Counted from the first letter of the stretch, positions 34,225-45,180 are shown. The stretch: 64,000 nucleotides of DNA from Charina bottae (GCA_023362775.1 JALMGJ010000006.1:2888001-2952000); one strand, 5' to 3'. Translations and numbers: made by a program. Notes: generated from the letters alone by a model not told the origin.

Positions 34225-34470
34225 CAAAAAACAAGGAGTCTGGCAGCCTCTTCTGAGACTCAAATCTTTTATTCAAAGGCATCGGCTCTCGTGAGCTGCG
34301 GCGTGCTCCGGCAGATGCATGGAGTGGCTTGACGGATAATAAACAAGCACAAAGTATATATCGCTACATTATTTGCAAAAAATCAGGAGGAGTCTGGTAG
34401 CCCCTTTTCCGACTCACACATTCTATGCAGAGGCATCAGCTTTCGTGAGCTACACCTACTAAGTGCTGGA
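34225..34470 (-). repeat. Two tandem-oriented copies of an interspersed repeat end
   Basis: Two related segments, 34228-34322 (caaggagtctggcagcctct ... ggcatcggctctcgtgagct) and 34384-34465 (ggaggagtctggtagcccct ... gcatcagctttcgtgagct). On the minus strand these read like the agctcacgaaagc...aggntgccagactcct 3' terminus of a widespread reptilian retroelement. I cannot name the family with confidence. Confidence 0.55.
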
Positions 34471-34503
34471 TGTAGAGGAAAGATTATTAAAAGATCCCCT
34501 TTA

Positions 34504-34865
34504 CAGGTGGTCCTCGTTTAGCGACCACAGTTGGGAGCAGCCACTCAGTCGTTAAGCGAAGCGGTCGCTAAGTGAACCCGCGACTGTGCTTAAGATCTGA
34601 CTTCAGCTTTCTTGGCTTTACAGCAGTGTTTCTCAATCTCAGCAACTTTAAGATGGATGGACTTCAACTCCCAGAATTCCCCAGCCACCCATTCCCCATG
34701 CTGGCTGGGGAATCTTGGGAGTTGAGGTCCATCCATCTTAAAGTTGCTGAGATGGAGAAACACTGCTTTACAGACCTGCGAAGGTTGTAAATGCGAGGAC
34801 TGGTCGCAAAGTGACTTTTTCATCACTGTCGTAACTGCGAACGGTCGCTGAATGAGGACTACCTG
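34504..34865. mobile_element. Tigger-like (TcMar) MITE, copy D, interrupted by a hAT foldback
   Basis: The left end is caggtggtcctcgtttagcg, with TA at 34502-34503. The right end is cgctgaatgaggactacctg. The interior resumes after the insertion at 34624-34765. The right TA is mutated to TG. The element is older than the foldback inside it. Confidence 0.85.
34624..34765. mobile_element. hAT foldback MITE, copy 4, nested
   Basis: Palindrome cagtgtttctcaatctcagc to its inverse gagatggagaaacactg. It is flanked by a perfect 8-bp duplication ctttacag at 34616-34623 and 34766-34773. Removing the element and one duplication restores continuity of the host MITE. Confidence 0.97.
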
Positions 34866-35549
34866 TGTGTGGCTCTGCAGGCAGAGGGGAGGCTGGCCAG
34901 TTTGCGTTCAGCTGCAACCAAGCGCCAAGTGTCTGTGGATTAGGTCTTGCCTATGGACTCCAGGCCGTCCTGGTCATTGAAAAAGCCAAAGATTTGCCTT
35001 ATGGACTAGTCACTTAGATAGCAGGTGACCTCTCCTCGCCCACAATGGGTAGCTACAGAGGAGAATTCTCTAAGTGGGAGAAACATGGAGGTTCTCCTTG
35101 GAATGGAAACTGGGTGCCTTGACAGTATCCTGTGCCCTCTGGATGGATTAGAGTTTAACTTGTTGAATTCACCTGTACGGCTTCCACCAGCACAGCCGTT
35201 TGGGTTTTTCTAACCAGGGTTAAGATGGAATGTGTGTTGTAAGATGTGGCTAAACCCAGCAGCTCAGAATCAAGTTATTTCAGCTCCTGCATTTTTGTGC
35301 CTGCTGCCATAACCCTGGTTCCCAGCTGGCTTCCTCCTGTTGAGCCTTCATTGCCTGCAAAACTCTGCAAATGAAGCATTATAAATATTTCACCACTGCA
35401 AGACTATCGCCTGGAAAAGGGAAAGTCGAGATGAGATGTTGGTCTCCTTTGGTAACAGCTGGCTGATTGTAGCATCTCATCTCAAAAAAAAAGAAGAGGA
35501 GAGAAAGAGAGAGAGAGAGAGAGAGCTGGTGGGGGGAGGGTTAATTTTA
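34866..35549. other. Unassigned intergenic DNA
   Basis: No gene recognised. It ends in an A-run (35485-35493) and a (GA)n tract (35502-35525) next to the palindrome at 35550. Confidence 0.4.
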
Positions 35550-35660
35550 ATCCAAATTAAAACTTCCCCAGCAGATGGCTTGAATATGTGAATCTCCCCT
35601 ATTCCTAATAGGGGAGATTCACATATTCAAGCCATCTGCTGGGGAAGTTTTAATTTGGAT
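35550..35660. repeat. Perfect 54-bp palindrome with 3-nt centre
   Basis: The left arm 35550-35603 is the exact reverse complement of 35607-35660, with centre cct at 35604-35606. It does not resemble any other repeat in the window. It is discussed in the findings. Confidence 0.97.
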
Positions 35661-35737
35661 GCCTGCCTTGAAAAGGACCGGAGGTTGGGCTGGATGGCCT
35701 CGTGGACCCCTTCCAGCTCTGCAGTTCTATGCTGAGG
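35661..35737 (+). mobile_element. CR1-type LINE 3' end fragment
   Basis: ggttgggctggatggcctcg followed by tggaccccttccagctctgc is the highly conserved CR1 3' end. It directly abuts the right palindrome arm. Confidence 0.75.
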
Positions 35738-37603
35738 GATGTGTCCTCGCCAGGAGCTTCTGAGATATAGTGGAGGGAAGCAGCGAAGCCATTAGACAGG
35801 AGGGCTCCAGGCCACAAAAAACGCCCCTCTTTCATTGCAATGGCCCGGCCCTGCTGTGGGGTAGAGCGAGACAGCTGATTTGCTCGATGTGAAGGGGCAG
35901 CATGATTGAATTGTGTTACAATTAGGAGATGTTAGGTATTTATTTATATTGCTGACCGGGAGAGGCTGAGAGATGAGAGGGAAGTTCTGTCCCACGGAGC
36001 AAGGGTTGGTCTTAATGCTCTGCTTTAGGCAAAATGTCTTTATTGGGGGGGGGGGGTGTCAGAAGTCCTGTGGCAAAGTGCGAGCTTGGCAGCCCCCCCC
36101 CCCCCCCCGCCAAAGCCATCGCAGGAAGACCAAGAGGCCAGCCGATCTATTTGACAAGGCTGGAAAAGCCCAATCCAGAATGAACATTTGGCCCAGGTGC
36201 TGCAACTTCTCCTAAATTGGAGCCTTCTCCATGCATCGTTTGGGGAAAGGGGCAGAGCTTTGCCAGATGGCCCCCCCCCCCCCAGCCCTCCCTTGCTTCC
36301 CAAACCACCCGCTTGTCTGAATGCAGCTCCTCCCCTCCCTTCCCCAGCGACCCCCTCCCATCTCCTGGCGTTCATCAGAACATCATACATTAATAATGGC
36401 CACCGATCTGCTCCTCTTATTTTCCAGCTAGGGGAAAGGTTACCAGATGTAACCTGAACTGGTGGCATAGATATGTGCTTGAATATCACGGAACGGTCTC
36501 AGTTCCCTGGCTAGTTTTGATCGGGCAGGGAGGGCAGGCGGAAGAGCGTTAAAAATGAGTCTGGTTCTTCAACAGCTGCCAGCCTTGGCAGAGAGAAACA
36601 GGCCGGCCCAGATCTGGCGAATGGTGCCTTGGGAGTGAAGAAACAGGCCGGCCCAGATCTGGCGAATGGTGCCTTGGGAGTGAAGAAACAGCTGGCACTA
36701 GGAAGTTGGGGCACAGTTTTACGGGGTGGGGTGAGAAGGCTCTCTCAAAGGGCGCTGTGACGGGTTGCCAAGGCTGCCCAACGCTTGGTACCTGCGGTGG
36801 CCAATCTGAGGCTTCCTGGAGGGTCCCTGGCAGAGCAGAGCAGGACAGGAGTTTACTCCGGCTTCTGCACTCCAGGTGCGAAGCAGAAGCGGAGCCTCCA
36901 ACAGACACCCACAGTGTTCACACAACAGGCCCAACCAGGCCAGCAAAACGCCCAGCAGCTGGATGTGTGCAACGGGCCAAGCTTCATGAAGATTAACCTT
37001 GGCTAGCATGTTACACAAGCCCAACCTGCATGGTGAGCATGCAATTCGGTCTGTTGGGCAAACTCAGATAGTGGGTTAATTCGGAGACCAAGATAACTGG
37101 GTTGTGTGAATGTGGTCCATTTTACAGTCCTGTTTCACTGTTCCAGTCAGATAGTTGTGTCCATTTCTACAGTCCATTTATTTGCTGCACCTGGAAATGG
37201 TTTTGCCCATGAGAAATTACATGAGTTGGATAAATAATATTACCAGATTAATCAATGCGGGGTTGATTTCATGCAGCGCATCAGCCTAGGTGCAACCATA
37301 ACTTGGTAGTGTAAGGAACAAAGCTGGTAAGGCTGGAACCAGGGATTCCCACAACCATGATGTCAACCCGACCAGGTGCTGGCCAAGCCCATCAAGAGAT
37401 AGCCAAGAATCCATTGACTTGGAAAGGTGAGTGGCAGAAGCATTGGATTTAAATCCCGGGGCACGAACTTCTGAATGCTGCAGCAGGCAAATCTTCCATG
37501 CATTTATGGTTTAATTCATGTCCACAAGGAAGATTGGAATCTTGCTACGTCACGTCTTCAAGCCTTCTGCGGAAAAAGGCCGTGCCTGCATTCAGGGTTG
37601 AAT
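35738..37603. other. Unassigned intergenic DNA
   Basis: No gene recognised. It holds G- and C-runs of 10-16 at 36045-36055, 36092-36108 and 36270-36283, and a 45-bp tandem duplication at 36595-36684. Confidence 0.4.
36595..36684. repeat. 45-bp tandem duplication
   Basis: Two identical 45-bp units (each starting gaaacaggccggcccagatc), 36595-36639 and 36640-36684, followed by the start of a third (gaaacag). Confidence 0.95.
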
Positions 37604-37611
37604 GTCTAGAG

Positions 37612-37872
37612 CAGAGCTTTCCAAACTGTGTGTCGCGACACAAAAGTGTGTCGCCACACAGAGTCTGGTGTGTCACCACACAACCCGGAAGCGCTGATCA
37701 TCATCAGCGCTTCCGGGTTTTCCCGCGGCGACACACCAACTGCAGCGCGCAAAACCTGAAAGCGCAGCAGCACTTCCGGGTTTTTGCGCGCTGCCACACT
37801 TCTGGGTTTTCCCGCGGCGACACACCAACGCCGGTTGGTGTGTCGCCGCCGGAAAAACTTTGGAAAGCCCTG
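37612..37872. mobile_element. Second hAT-type MITE family, copy 1
   Basis: The inverted ends are cagagctttccaaactgtg and aactttggaaagccctg. The interior is rich in gtgtgtcgc/gcgacacacc and in ccggaagcgctgatcatc palindromes. It is flanked by a perfect 8-bp duplication gtctagag (37604-37611 and 37873-37880). It has no coding capacity. A shorter copy is at 39760-39973. Confidence 0.92.
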
Positions 37873-37880
37873 GTCTAGAG

Positions 37881-38027
37881 CAGTGTTTCCTAAGCTTGGC
37901 AACTTTAAGATGGGTGGACTTCAACTCCCAGAATTCCCCAGCCAGCATGATTATGCAGCATGCTGGCTGGAGAATTCTGGGAGTTGAAGTCCAGCCATCT
38001 TAAAGTTGCCACGGTTGGGAAACACTG
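37881..38027. mobile_element. hAT foldback MITE, copy 5
   Basis: Palindrome cagtgtttcctaagcttgg to ggttgggaaacactg. The left flank gtctagag is also the right duplication of the neighbouring MITE. The right flank is ctctaggg (38028-38035), 6 of 8 matching. Confidence 0.92.
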
Positions 38028-38102
38028 CTCTAGGGGCTAAGATTCACAGGCAAGCTTGGTGTGAAGCAGATCGGGCTGGGGATCGCATGTTTGGCCAAGC
38101 AG

Positions 38103-38232
38103 AGGTGCCCGCAGGGGGTGTCAAAAAAAAAAAGTCAAGAGGTCAGCCATGACCATGTGATTGAAGTGACCCACCTTAAAAAGGGCTGGGGGGCTTCAAC
38201 GGTGCAATTGCTGCCATCTTGACTTAATTTTA
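38103..38232. mobile_element. Foldback 'AAGATGGC' repeat copy
   Basis: gtgcccgcagggggtgtc, an A-run, aagtcaagaggtcagcc, ccatgtgattgaagtg, then gcttcaacggtgcaattgct and gccatcttgactt. Both arms are present but degraded. Confidence 0.65.
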
Positions 38233-39751
38233 GCTCCCCAGCGACCACCCTGTCTGTCCATGCCTTGGTCAAGCTTTCTGCGTACCCACAGTTCGCGATT
38301 GTGCTCTCTTTAAGGAAGATTCGCTCCTGAGCATCTCCTCCTCTTGCCTTCCGCTCCCATAGGACCCCGCTCTTGAGTCACAGAGGAGGAGATACCTTTT
38401 ATCATCAGCCATCGAGCGGTCTGCGGACCACTGGGATGTGTTGCGGAGGACAGCCAACTGCACCAGGTAAGGAATATCTGCATAACGGGCAAGAGATGCC
38501 ACTTACACAGCTGGGCAGGCATACTTTTCAAAGAAGGGGTGGGGGAGAACCACGTCCATCCTGCTAGGTTGAGTTTAGAAGGTGACGTGTCCCTGGACGT
38601 TGCGGCTTGCTCCCCACCGTGGATGCCTTGCTGTGGGAGTGACGGTGAGCCGTGTTTTGGTGGGGAGGGGAGCACCATTATTCTGGCAGAGCTCAGAGGG
38701 CCCAATAGTCAGAGAGAAGGATGCATGTGGAGAGGACTAGGCATCGGTTGGTTCGAGGGATTCCATCACAGTTTTTCCAGGTTCCTTGCTCAGAACTGGC
38801 TGCAAATAGACACTGCCCCCTTTTAGTCATCATCGTCGGGAGGGGGGGAGGGGGGGACAGGGAGGCAGAAAACAGGAGGGCAGGCTGCTGTGTGTGTGGC
38901 GCACCTAGACCCTGGTGGCTCAGGCAACAAACGGGTTTAGCAAGCCATGTGCAGACCCTGGGAAGGGGGGGGGGGCGAGGCTGTGACAGGGTGCTACCTT
39001 CCCTTCCCCTCCCCTCCCCCTTCTCATGGACCGATCAGGCTGACTCCTTGCAGAAGCTAGCCTCCGCTTCCCTCCATAATGGTGCCCACCACAGCATCCC
39101 CACCCCCAGCCAAAGGCCCAAATGGCAGGGGGTCCCCCCCCCCATTCCATTGTGCAGGCTATTCCAACTTTTGATATTGTTTTTCCTCCCTCTTCCTTGC
39201 TGCTGAGGCCTGTGAAATGATGCCAGGGCTTCATTTCTGCTTTATGAGCTCCCAGGGGTGTTTGGCGATGGTCCTCGTGGTCCTCGTTTGTTGTTTTGTT
39301 TTATAAATTGTATGAGGCCACCCAGTTCTAGGACAACTCTGGCCGGTGTACAGTAAAAGCAACCATAAAATACAACGAATACTCTTAGATTCTTGTCAAG
39401 GGAGGAGATGAAGAAAAATGGCCGTTCTGAAGAATGCTTTGCTCCGTCTTATTTCCTCACCGTGATCCTTCAGTTTCCCGGCGTCTCAGAGGGAGATGAC
39501 ACCATTCAAAGAAAGTTCATGCCTTCAGCACATCATCGTTCTTCCAGTCCCCACACAGAAATACAGTGTGGATGCACCAAACTTGGATTCTAAGTAGCAC
39601 TGCCAATGGTGAAAAGGACTTTTCTTAGCAATGGGATGGAAGAAAAGAGAAGATTCACGTCTTTCTGGAGGACCACAACGCGCATTCAAGGAAAAATGCT
39701 ATCTTACTCACCCAGAGGGGTTGGATGAAGGCAAAGGAGGCCTGGATTATC
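38233..39751. other. Unassigned intergenic DNA
   Basis: No gene recognised. Several G/C homopolymer runs are present (38838-38860, 38965-38975, 39133-39142). Confidence 0.4.
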
Positions 39752-39759
39752 CTCTAGAA

Positions 39760-39973
39760 CAGAGCTTTCCACACTGTGTGTCGCGACACAAAAGTGTGTC
39801 GCCACACAACCCGGAAGCGCTGATCATCATCAGCGCTTCCGGGTTTTCCCATGGCGACACACCAATGGCGGTGCGCAAAAACCTGAACGTGGCAGCAGCG
39901 CTTCCGGGTTTTCCCGTGGCAACACACCAACGGCGGTTGGTGTGTTGCCGCAGGAAAACTTTGGAAAGCCCTG
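39760..39973. mobile_element. Second hAT-type MITE family, copy 2
   Basis: The ends cagagctttccacactgtg and aactttggaaagccctg, with a perfect 8-bp duplication ctctagaa at 39752-39759 and 39974-39981. It is shorter than the copy at 37612-37872 by an internal difference of about 47 bp. Confidence 0.93.
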
Positions 39974-40009
39974 CTCTAGAAGGTTGTCCTCCTAGAGGGC
40001 AGGACAGTG

Positions 40010-40345
40010 AAGAAGCAGGATGGTGTTGGAGAAGACTCCTGAGAAGACCATGGACAGCCAAGAAAACAAACCAATGGATCATTGAACAAATCAACCCCGA
40101 GTTCTCACTCAAGGCACAATGATCAGGCTCATACGATCCCACTTCAGACACATTGGGTGAAGACCCAGCTCTCTGGAGAAGCTCTGATGCTGGGAAAGGT
40201 GGAAGGAAAGAGAAGAAGAGGACCGCCAGCAGCAAGGGGGAGGGACTCAGGTACAGCAGCAATGGGTGTGCCATTGGAAGACCTGAAGGACCAGGTTGGG
40301 GACAGAGCGAAATCTATATATGCAGTTGCTAAAAGTCAACACTGA
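40010..40345 (+). mobile_element. RTE-type LINE 3' fragment
   Basis: Traces of the RTE ORF2 C-terminus in shifting frames: WCWRRLLRRPWTAKKTNQWI, then EALMLGKVEGKRRRGPPAA. Closer to the element at 51475-51960 than to BovB. Frameshifted and non-functional. Confidence 0.85.
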
Positions 40346-40588
40346 TTCCAGGACAGGGATAATGGATTTAGATGGCAAGAAGGCAGATTACAACTGAATG
40401 TTCAGGAAAACACTTCCTCAGAGTAGAACCAGTGACTTGGAGAAGTGGCGAGCTTCTCTCGAATGAAGATGTTCTAGTGGAGGCCGGACAGTCGTCCATC
40501 TGGAATGCTTTAATCTGGATTCTGTGTGAACAGGAGGCTGGACTAGATGGCCTCGGGAGTCCCTTCCAACTCTATGATCACCAGCTAC
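40346..40588 (+). mobile_element. CR1-type LINE 3' fragment
   Basis: gctggactagatggcctcgg followed by gagtcccttccaactctatg is the CR1 3' end. The upstream ~200 bp (caggaaaacacttcctcaga, gtggcgagcttctctcg) fits the C-terminus of CR1 ORF2 in degraded form. Confidence 0.75.
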
Positions 40589-41640
40589 AGCTTTCTAAAG
40601 ACATGTAAATTTGGCTTGAATTCCCACCTTGCAGAGTCCAGAAGCAGGGGGTTGGTGAGAGAGAGGACACTGAAACCCATCTCCTCCCTCCCCCGGCCAA
40701 ATGCTCTAGGTGTGTTGTCTTCCAAAGCTGAAAAGGGCCTCTGTTTCCTGGCACCCTCCAGATTCCAATCCCCTGCCCCATCATTTTCCTGGCCAACATG
40801 GAGACTGGAACAGGGATGATGGAGTTTAAGTCCGACACATTTCTACATGCTAGGATCGGAGGACGTTGCCTTGAAGTTCCAAGCATGACTTGCCTTGGGG
40901 GTGGGGGTGGGGCATATCTTCCTTTATTCAGCCTTCTAAATTGAGGGACTCCACTGGGCAGAACAAATTAGCCCACGTCTCAAGCCACTGTCCTCTACTC
41001 TTCTGTGGCTGTGGCTGTGGCTCCCTCTGGCGCCACCTTCCTGTCACCATAAGCCACCTCCACATCACCGGCTCTTCATTAGGACTGAGCAAGGAACCAG
41101 GTCAATCTCTCCTCCTAGCCCCCCCCCCCATCAGCGGACTAATTGGCACCTTTTATCCTGTATAGGTCCCAGCAACTGGGCTTGGCTGATCTGATCTTGA
41201 AAAAACTAAGATCCCCAGGAAATCCTAGGGTTTTAGCTAGACTGGGGAGCTGCAAGGAAGGAAAAGATTTTGCATTGTTGCTGAAGAAAATGCAGCGGAT
41301 ACATCTACAAAATCACCAGGACTCTTGGCCTTTTAATAAAACTTTTGGGTGCACCAAGAGCATTATCCCAAGAGATGGAAGGGGCCTACTCCATGGCCCC
41401 AGCCCTGTCCTGTCCCTCCATGGCAGTGGAAAACAACTCACAAGTTTTCTAAAGTCTGAACTAGCAGGAGGTTTATTATGACAGAATGAGAAGGCATGTC
41501 ATCTGACGCTTGAAAGGATTTTCTGTTTGGAGATGATCTTCCCAAAGCCTCCATTTTGGGAGCAGACGTTGCTCAATGATTTCTTGAGAGGAAGAAGAAA
41601 TTCTCCAACCTTTTCTCAAAAGAAGGACTCCTCCTTTGAA
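40589..41640. other. Unassigned intergenic DNA
   Basis: No gene or clear repeat recognised. Confidence 0.4.
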
Positions 41641-41645
41641 ATGAC

Positions 41646-41738
41646 AGAGGAAGGAAGGAAGGAAGGAAGGAAGGAAGGAAGGAAGGAAGGAAGGAAGGAA
41701 GGAAGGAAGGAAGGAAGGAAGGAAGGAAGGAAGGAAGG
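41646..41738. repeat. (GGAA)n microsatellite
   Basis: About 23 GGAA units. Confidence 0.97.
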
Positions 41739-42345
41739 CAGACATTGGAAGAGTACTCCATTCCTGGGAATTTGGAGTGAGTAGTAGAAGTTCCAGACCA
41801 CTGGAATGGGGATGCCCAGTGAAAAACAGGACATTCGCATATACCCTTTGGCACATTGTAGCTAAGAGGCAAGAACACCAAGATCCATCCTGGAGAAGAT
41901 CACCACAATTCTCTCCTCCTTTGAAATCAATTTCAAAAGCCAAATATTTTTCAACAGATGAGCCTGAGGATTTGACTTATACACACACAAAGGTGCACTG
42001 GATGGTGGGGAGGCGGGGAGGAAAAACAAGGGGGTTAACGACCGAGTCTTACAAGCATCATTCTCCAGGGGAATTTAGCAAGAGCAGAAAGGCCTAGCAC
42101 CTCTTCTCCATAGAAGCTCCCAACCAAGAAATCTCCAGGTGGAGCCTCACCTTGCCACGAATGTAACAGGCAAATTACTAGTGAGCCTTCTTTCTCAGCC
42201 TGGCTCATCCCCCCCTCCCAATATAAAGAAGACCAACGTTGATCTACCTTACATGCAGCCTCTAGGCTTGCAGCTAGAAAATCCATATGAAATGTTCTGA
42301 ATGATATTTCAAAGGGTTCACATACTGGTCTTTGACTGCAATAAA

Positions 42346-42532
42346 TCTTCTCCTTCTCCTTCTCCTTCTCCTTCTCCTCCTCCTCCTCCTCCTTCTCCTT
42401 CTCCTCCTCCTCCTCCTTCTCCTCTTCCTTCTCCTCCTCCTTCTCCTCCTCCTCCTCCTCCTCCTTCTCCTCCTTCTCCTTCTCCCTCCTCCCTCCTCCC
42501 TCCTCCCTCCTCCCTCCTCCCTCCTCCCTCCT
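42346..42532. repeat. (CTC/CTT)n and (CTCCCTC)n pyrimidine tract
   Basis: Trinucleotide CTC/CTT repeats to about 42480, then seven-base ctccctc units to 42532. This is a nearly pure homopurine-homopyrimidine tract of about 190 bp. The poly-Leu, poly-Pro/Ser and Arg/Glu-rich ORFs across it are artefacts. Confidence 0.96.
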
Positions 42533-42675
42533 TTTTGAGACCCAAATATAATCAAGCTCCTTTCTTTGAATCCCAGAAAGTTTATGATGGAGTCTCCCAT
42601 TCAAATGTCCTTCTTTCAGATCTGCAACAGAGGGTCTCCTGACCCCCTAATTACTACAAGGTTTTAAAAAGCAAC

Positions 42676-42760
42676 TATTATTTGTTTGTTTGTTTGTTTG
42701 TTTGTTTGTTGGATTTATCACCGCCCAACTCCCCCAAGGGAATTAATAATATAAATGTTT
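42676..42760 (-). mobile_element. L2/CR1-type LINE 3' end fragment
   Basis: A (TTTG)n tract followed by atttatcaccgcccaactcc and cccaaggg. On the minus strand this is an L2/CR1 3' terminus with a simple-repeat tail. Confidence 0.6.
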
Positions 42761-42964
42761 TTTAATGGTTTGGAAAGCATATGCATTATCTTGCATATTG
42801 TTTTGAATAAAGTTCTCCCAGAGATCCATTAGTTCCAATTAATCAACTTCAAAGCTGATGCTTTGAAGAAAATTTGTTAGTTGGAAAAGGTGCTACGAAA
42901 CTCCTGATATTTTTTTTCAGGTAACGTAGTGATAAGTATTTTGTTGTTTCTTACCAGTCTAAGC

Positions 42965-43273
42965 CAGGGTTTCTCAACCAGGGTTCAATGGAACCCTCGG
43001 GTTCCACAAGAGGTCACTAGGGGTTCCCTGGGAGATCATGGTTCATTTAAAAAATTATTTCAAATTTGGGCAACTTCACATTAAAGAGGTAAGTTTCATT
43101 CTTTATTTTTAGTTTAAGAATATTGTTAATGCATATAGACAGGCCTACCCATGAAACGAATATAATAATTTTGTAACTTCTGGCCTATATTTGAGCCTGA
43201 ATGTGCAGGGGTTCCCCGAGGCCTGAAGAATATTTCAAGGGTTCCTCCAGGGTCAAAAGGTTGCGAAAGGCTG
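42965..43273. mobile_element. hAT-Charlie-like non-autonomous element
   Basis: The left end cagggtttctcaaccagggt and the right end aaaaggttgcgaaaggctg are inverted copies of the hAT terminal sequence. The subterminal ggttccatgg/gaaccc-type motifs are typical of Charlie-derived MITEs. An 8-bp duplication is not convincing here. Confidence 0.7.
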
Positions 43274-43309
43274 GGCTCGTTTAAAAAAACCGAAGTTCGA
43301 TTAAATAAA

Positions 43310-43540
43310 TAAAAAATATTTAGTGATAATGTGCCAATGGAATGATTTATAGAAATAATGTGAGTTTGGTTTAATATAGAGTAAGGAATTGATTATGGAA
43401 AATTGTTGTATACCCTTGCTGTTAAAAGTTGGAACTCACCTCTTTTTGTAATTTTGAAAATTTTTCTCTTGTGTTTCTACACTTTTTTAGTTTTTTTTTT
43501 CTTTGTAGTTTTTTGTTTCTCTGTAGCTTTTATCTTTTAT
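43310..43540 (+). mobile_element. L1 LINE 3' end, left part (split by BovB)
   Basis: tttggtttaatatagagtaa, ggaattgattatgg and T-rich sequence match the 3' terminus of the L1-type element at 48300-48625 (opposite strand there). The tail continues after the BovB insertion at 45135-45180 (gcttggaacttaataaaatc, then poly-A). Confidence 0.75.
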
Positions 43541-43555
43541 ACTTGTAGCTTTTAT

Positions 43556-45134
43556 ACAAGAAAGATCTTAATATCCCTGATAAATACGATGGTGTGGTCA
43601 CTGACCTTGAGCTGGATATCCTAGAGAGTGAAGTCAAGTGGGCCTTAGGAAGCATTACTAACAACAAAGCTAGTGGAGAAGACAGTATCCCAGCTGAGCT
43701 ATTTAAAATCCTAAAAGATGATGCTGTTAAAGTGCTGCACTCAATATGACAACAAATTTGGAAAACTCAACAGTGGCCACAGGATTGGAAAAGGTCAGTT
43801 TACGTTCCAATTCCAAAGAAGGGCAATGCCAAAGAATGTTCAAACTACCGTACAATTGCGCTCATTTCACATGCTAGCAAGGTTATGCTCAAAATCCTAC
43901 AAGCTAGGCTTCAGCAGTATGTGAACCGAGAACTACCAGAAGTGCAACCTGGGTTTCGAAGAGGCAGAGGAACTAGAGATCAGATTGCCAACATTCGCTG
44001 GATCATGGAAAAAGCAAGAGAGTTCCAGAAAAACATCTACTTCTGCTTCATTGACTATGCTAAAGCCTTTGATTGTGTGGATCACAACAAACTGTGGCAA
44101 ATTCTTAAAGAGATGGGAGTACCAGACCACCTTACCTGTCTCCTGAGAAACCTGTATGCGGGTCAAGAAGCAACAGTTAGAACCGGACATGGACCAACCG
44201 ACTGGTTCAAAATTGGGAAAGGAGTACGACAAGGCTGTATATTATCACCCTGCTTATTTAACTTATATGCAGAGTACATTATGAAAAATGCCGGGCTGGA
44301 TGAATCACAAGCCGGAGTTAAGATTGCCGGGAGAAATATCAACAACCTCAGATATGCAGACGATACCACCCTAATGGCAGAAAGTGAAGAGGAACTAAAG
44401 AGCCTCTTGATGAGGGTGAAAGAGGAGAGTGCAAAAGCTGGCTTGAAACTCAACATTAAAAAAACCCAGATCATGGCATCTGGTCCCATCACTTCCTGGC
44501 AAATAGAAGGGGAAGAAATGGAAGCAGTGACAGATTTTATTTTCTTGGGCTCCAAGATCACCGCAGACGGCGACTGCAGCCATGAAATTAAAAGACGCTT
44601 GCTCCTTGGGAGGAAAGCTATGGCAAACCTAGACAGCATATTAAAAAGCAGAGACATCACCTTGCCGACAAAGGTCCGTATAGTTAAAGCTATGGTTTTC
44701 CCAGTAGTAATGTATGGCTGTGAGAGTTGGACCATAAGGAAGGCTGAGCGCCGAAGAATTGATGCTTTCGAACTGTGGTGCTGGAGAAGACTCTTGAGAG
44801 TCCCTTGGACTGCAAGGAGGTCAAATCAGTCAATCCTAAAGGAAATCAACCCTGACTGCTCATTGGAAGGACAGATGCTGAAGCTGAAGCTCAAATACTT
44901 TGGCCACCTAATGCGAAGAGAGGACTCCCTGGAAAAGACCCTGATGCTGGGAAAGACGGAAGGCAAAAGGAGAAGGGGACGGCAGAGGATGAGATGGTTA
45001 GATAGCATCACCGATGTAATGAACATGAATTTGAGTAAACTCCGGGAGACAGTGGAGGACAGGAGGGCCTGGCGTGCTATGGTCCATGAGGTCACGAAGA
45101 GTCGGACACGACTAAACGACTGACCAACAACAAA
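43556..45134 (+). mobile_element. BovB (RTE) LINE with largely intact reverse transcriptase frame
   Basis: From about 43560 the reading frame is continuous to the stop at 45121 apart from one in-frame TGA at 43747. The open part downstream (43885-45123, 412 aa) contains the RT core: FIDYAKAFDCVDH (about residues 55-67), RQGCILSPCLFNLY (about 115-128) and the catalytic YADD at about 157-160 (DNA 44353-44364). The usual BovB C-terminal region ending TKSRTRLND follows. The endonuclease domain at the N-terminus is missing (5' truncation). It is inserted in an L1 3' end. The sequence agcttttatcttt occurs on both sides (43525-43537 and 45135-45147), consistent with a target duplication. It cannot retrotranspose on its own. 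Confidence 0.95.
43885..45123 (+). pseudogene. BovB ORF2 remnant (reverse transcriptase and C-terminal region)
   Basis: A 412-residue open frame, the longest retroelement frame in the window. It contains the fingers/palm motifs of the RTE reverse transcriptase with the YADD active site intact and the basic C-terminal segment (GKTEGKRRRGRQRMRW). The first Met is internal to the original ORF and is not a true start: the same frame continues upstream through a TGA at 43747-43749. The upstream endonuclease domain is absent, so I call it a pseudogene rather than a CDS. The few lesions imply a fairly recent insertion. Confidence 0.93.
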
Positions 45135-45180
45135 AGCTTTTATCTTTGCTTGGAACTTAATAAAATCCTTATTAAAAAAA

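Noticed and set aside
42035..42642. Poly-Leu and Arg/Glu-rich ORFs
   Set aside because: Simple-repeat artefact of the CTC/CTT tract.
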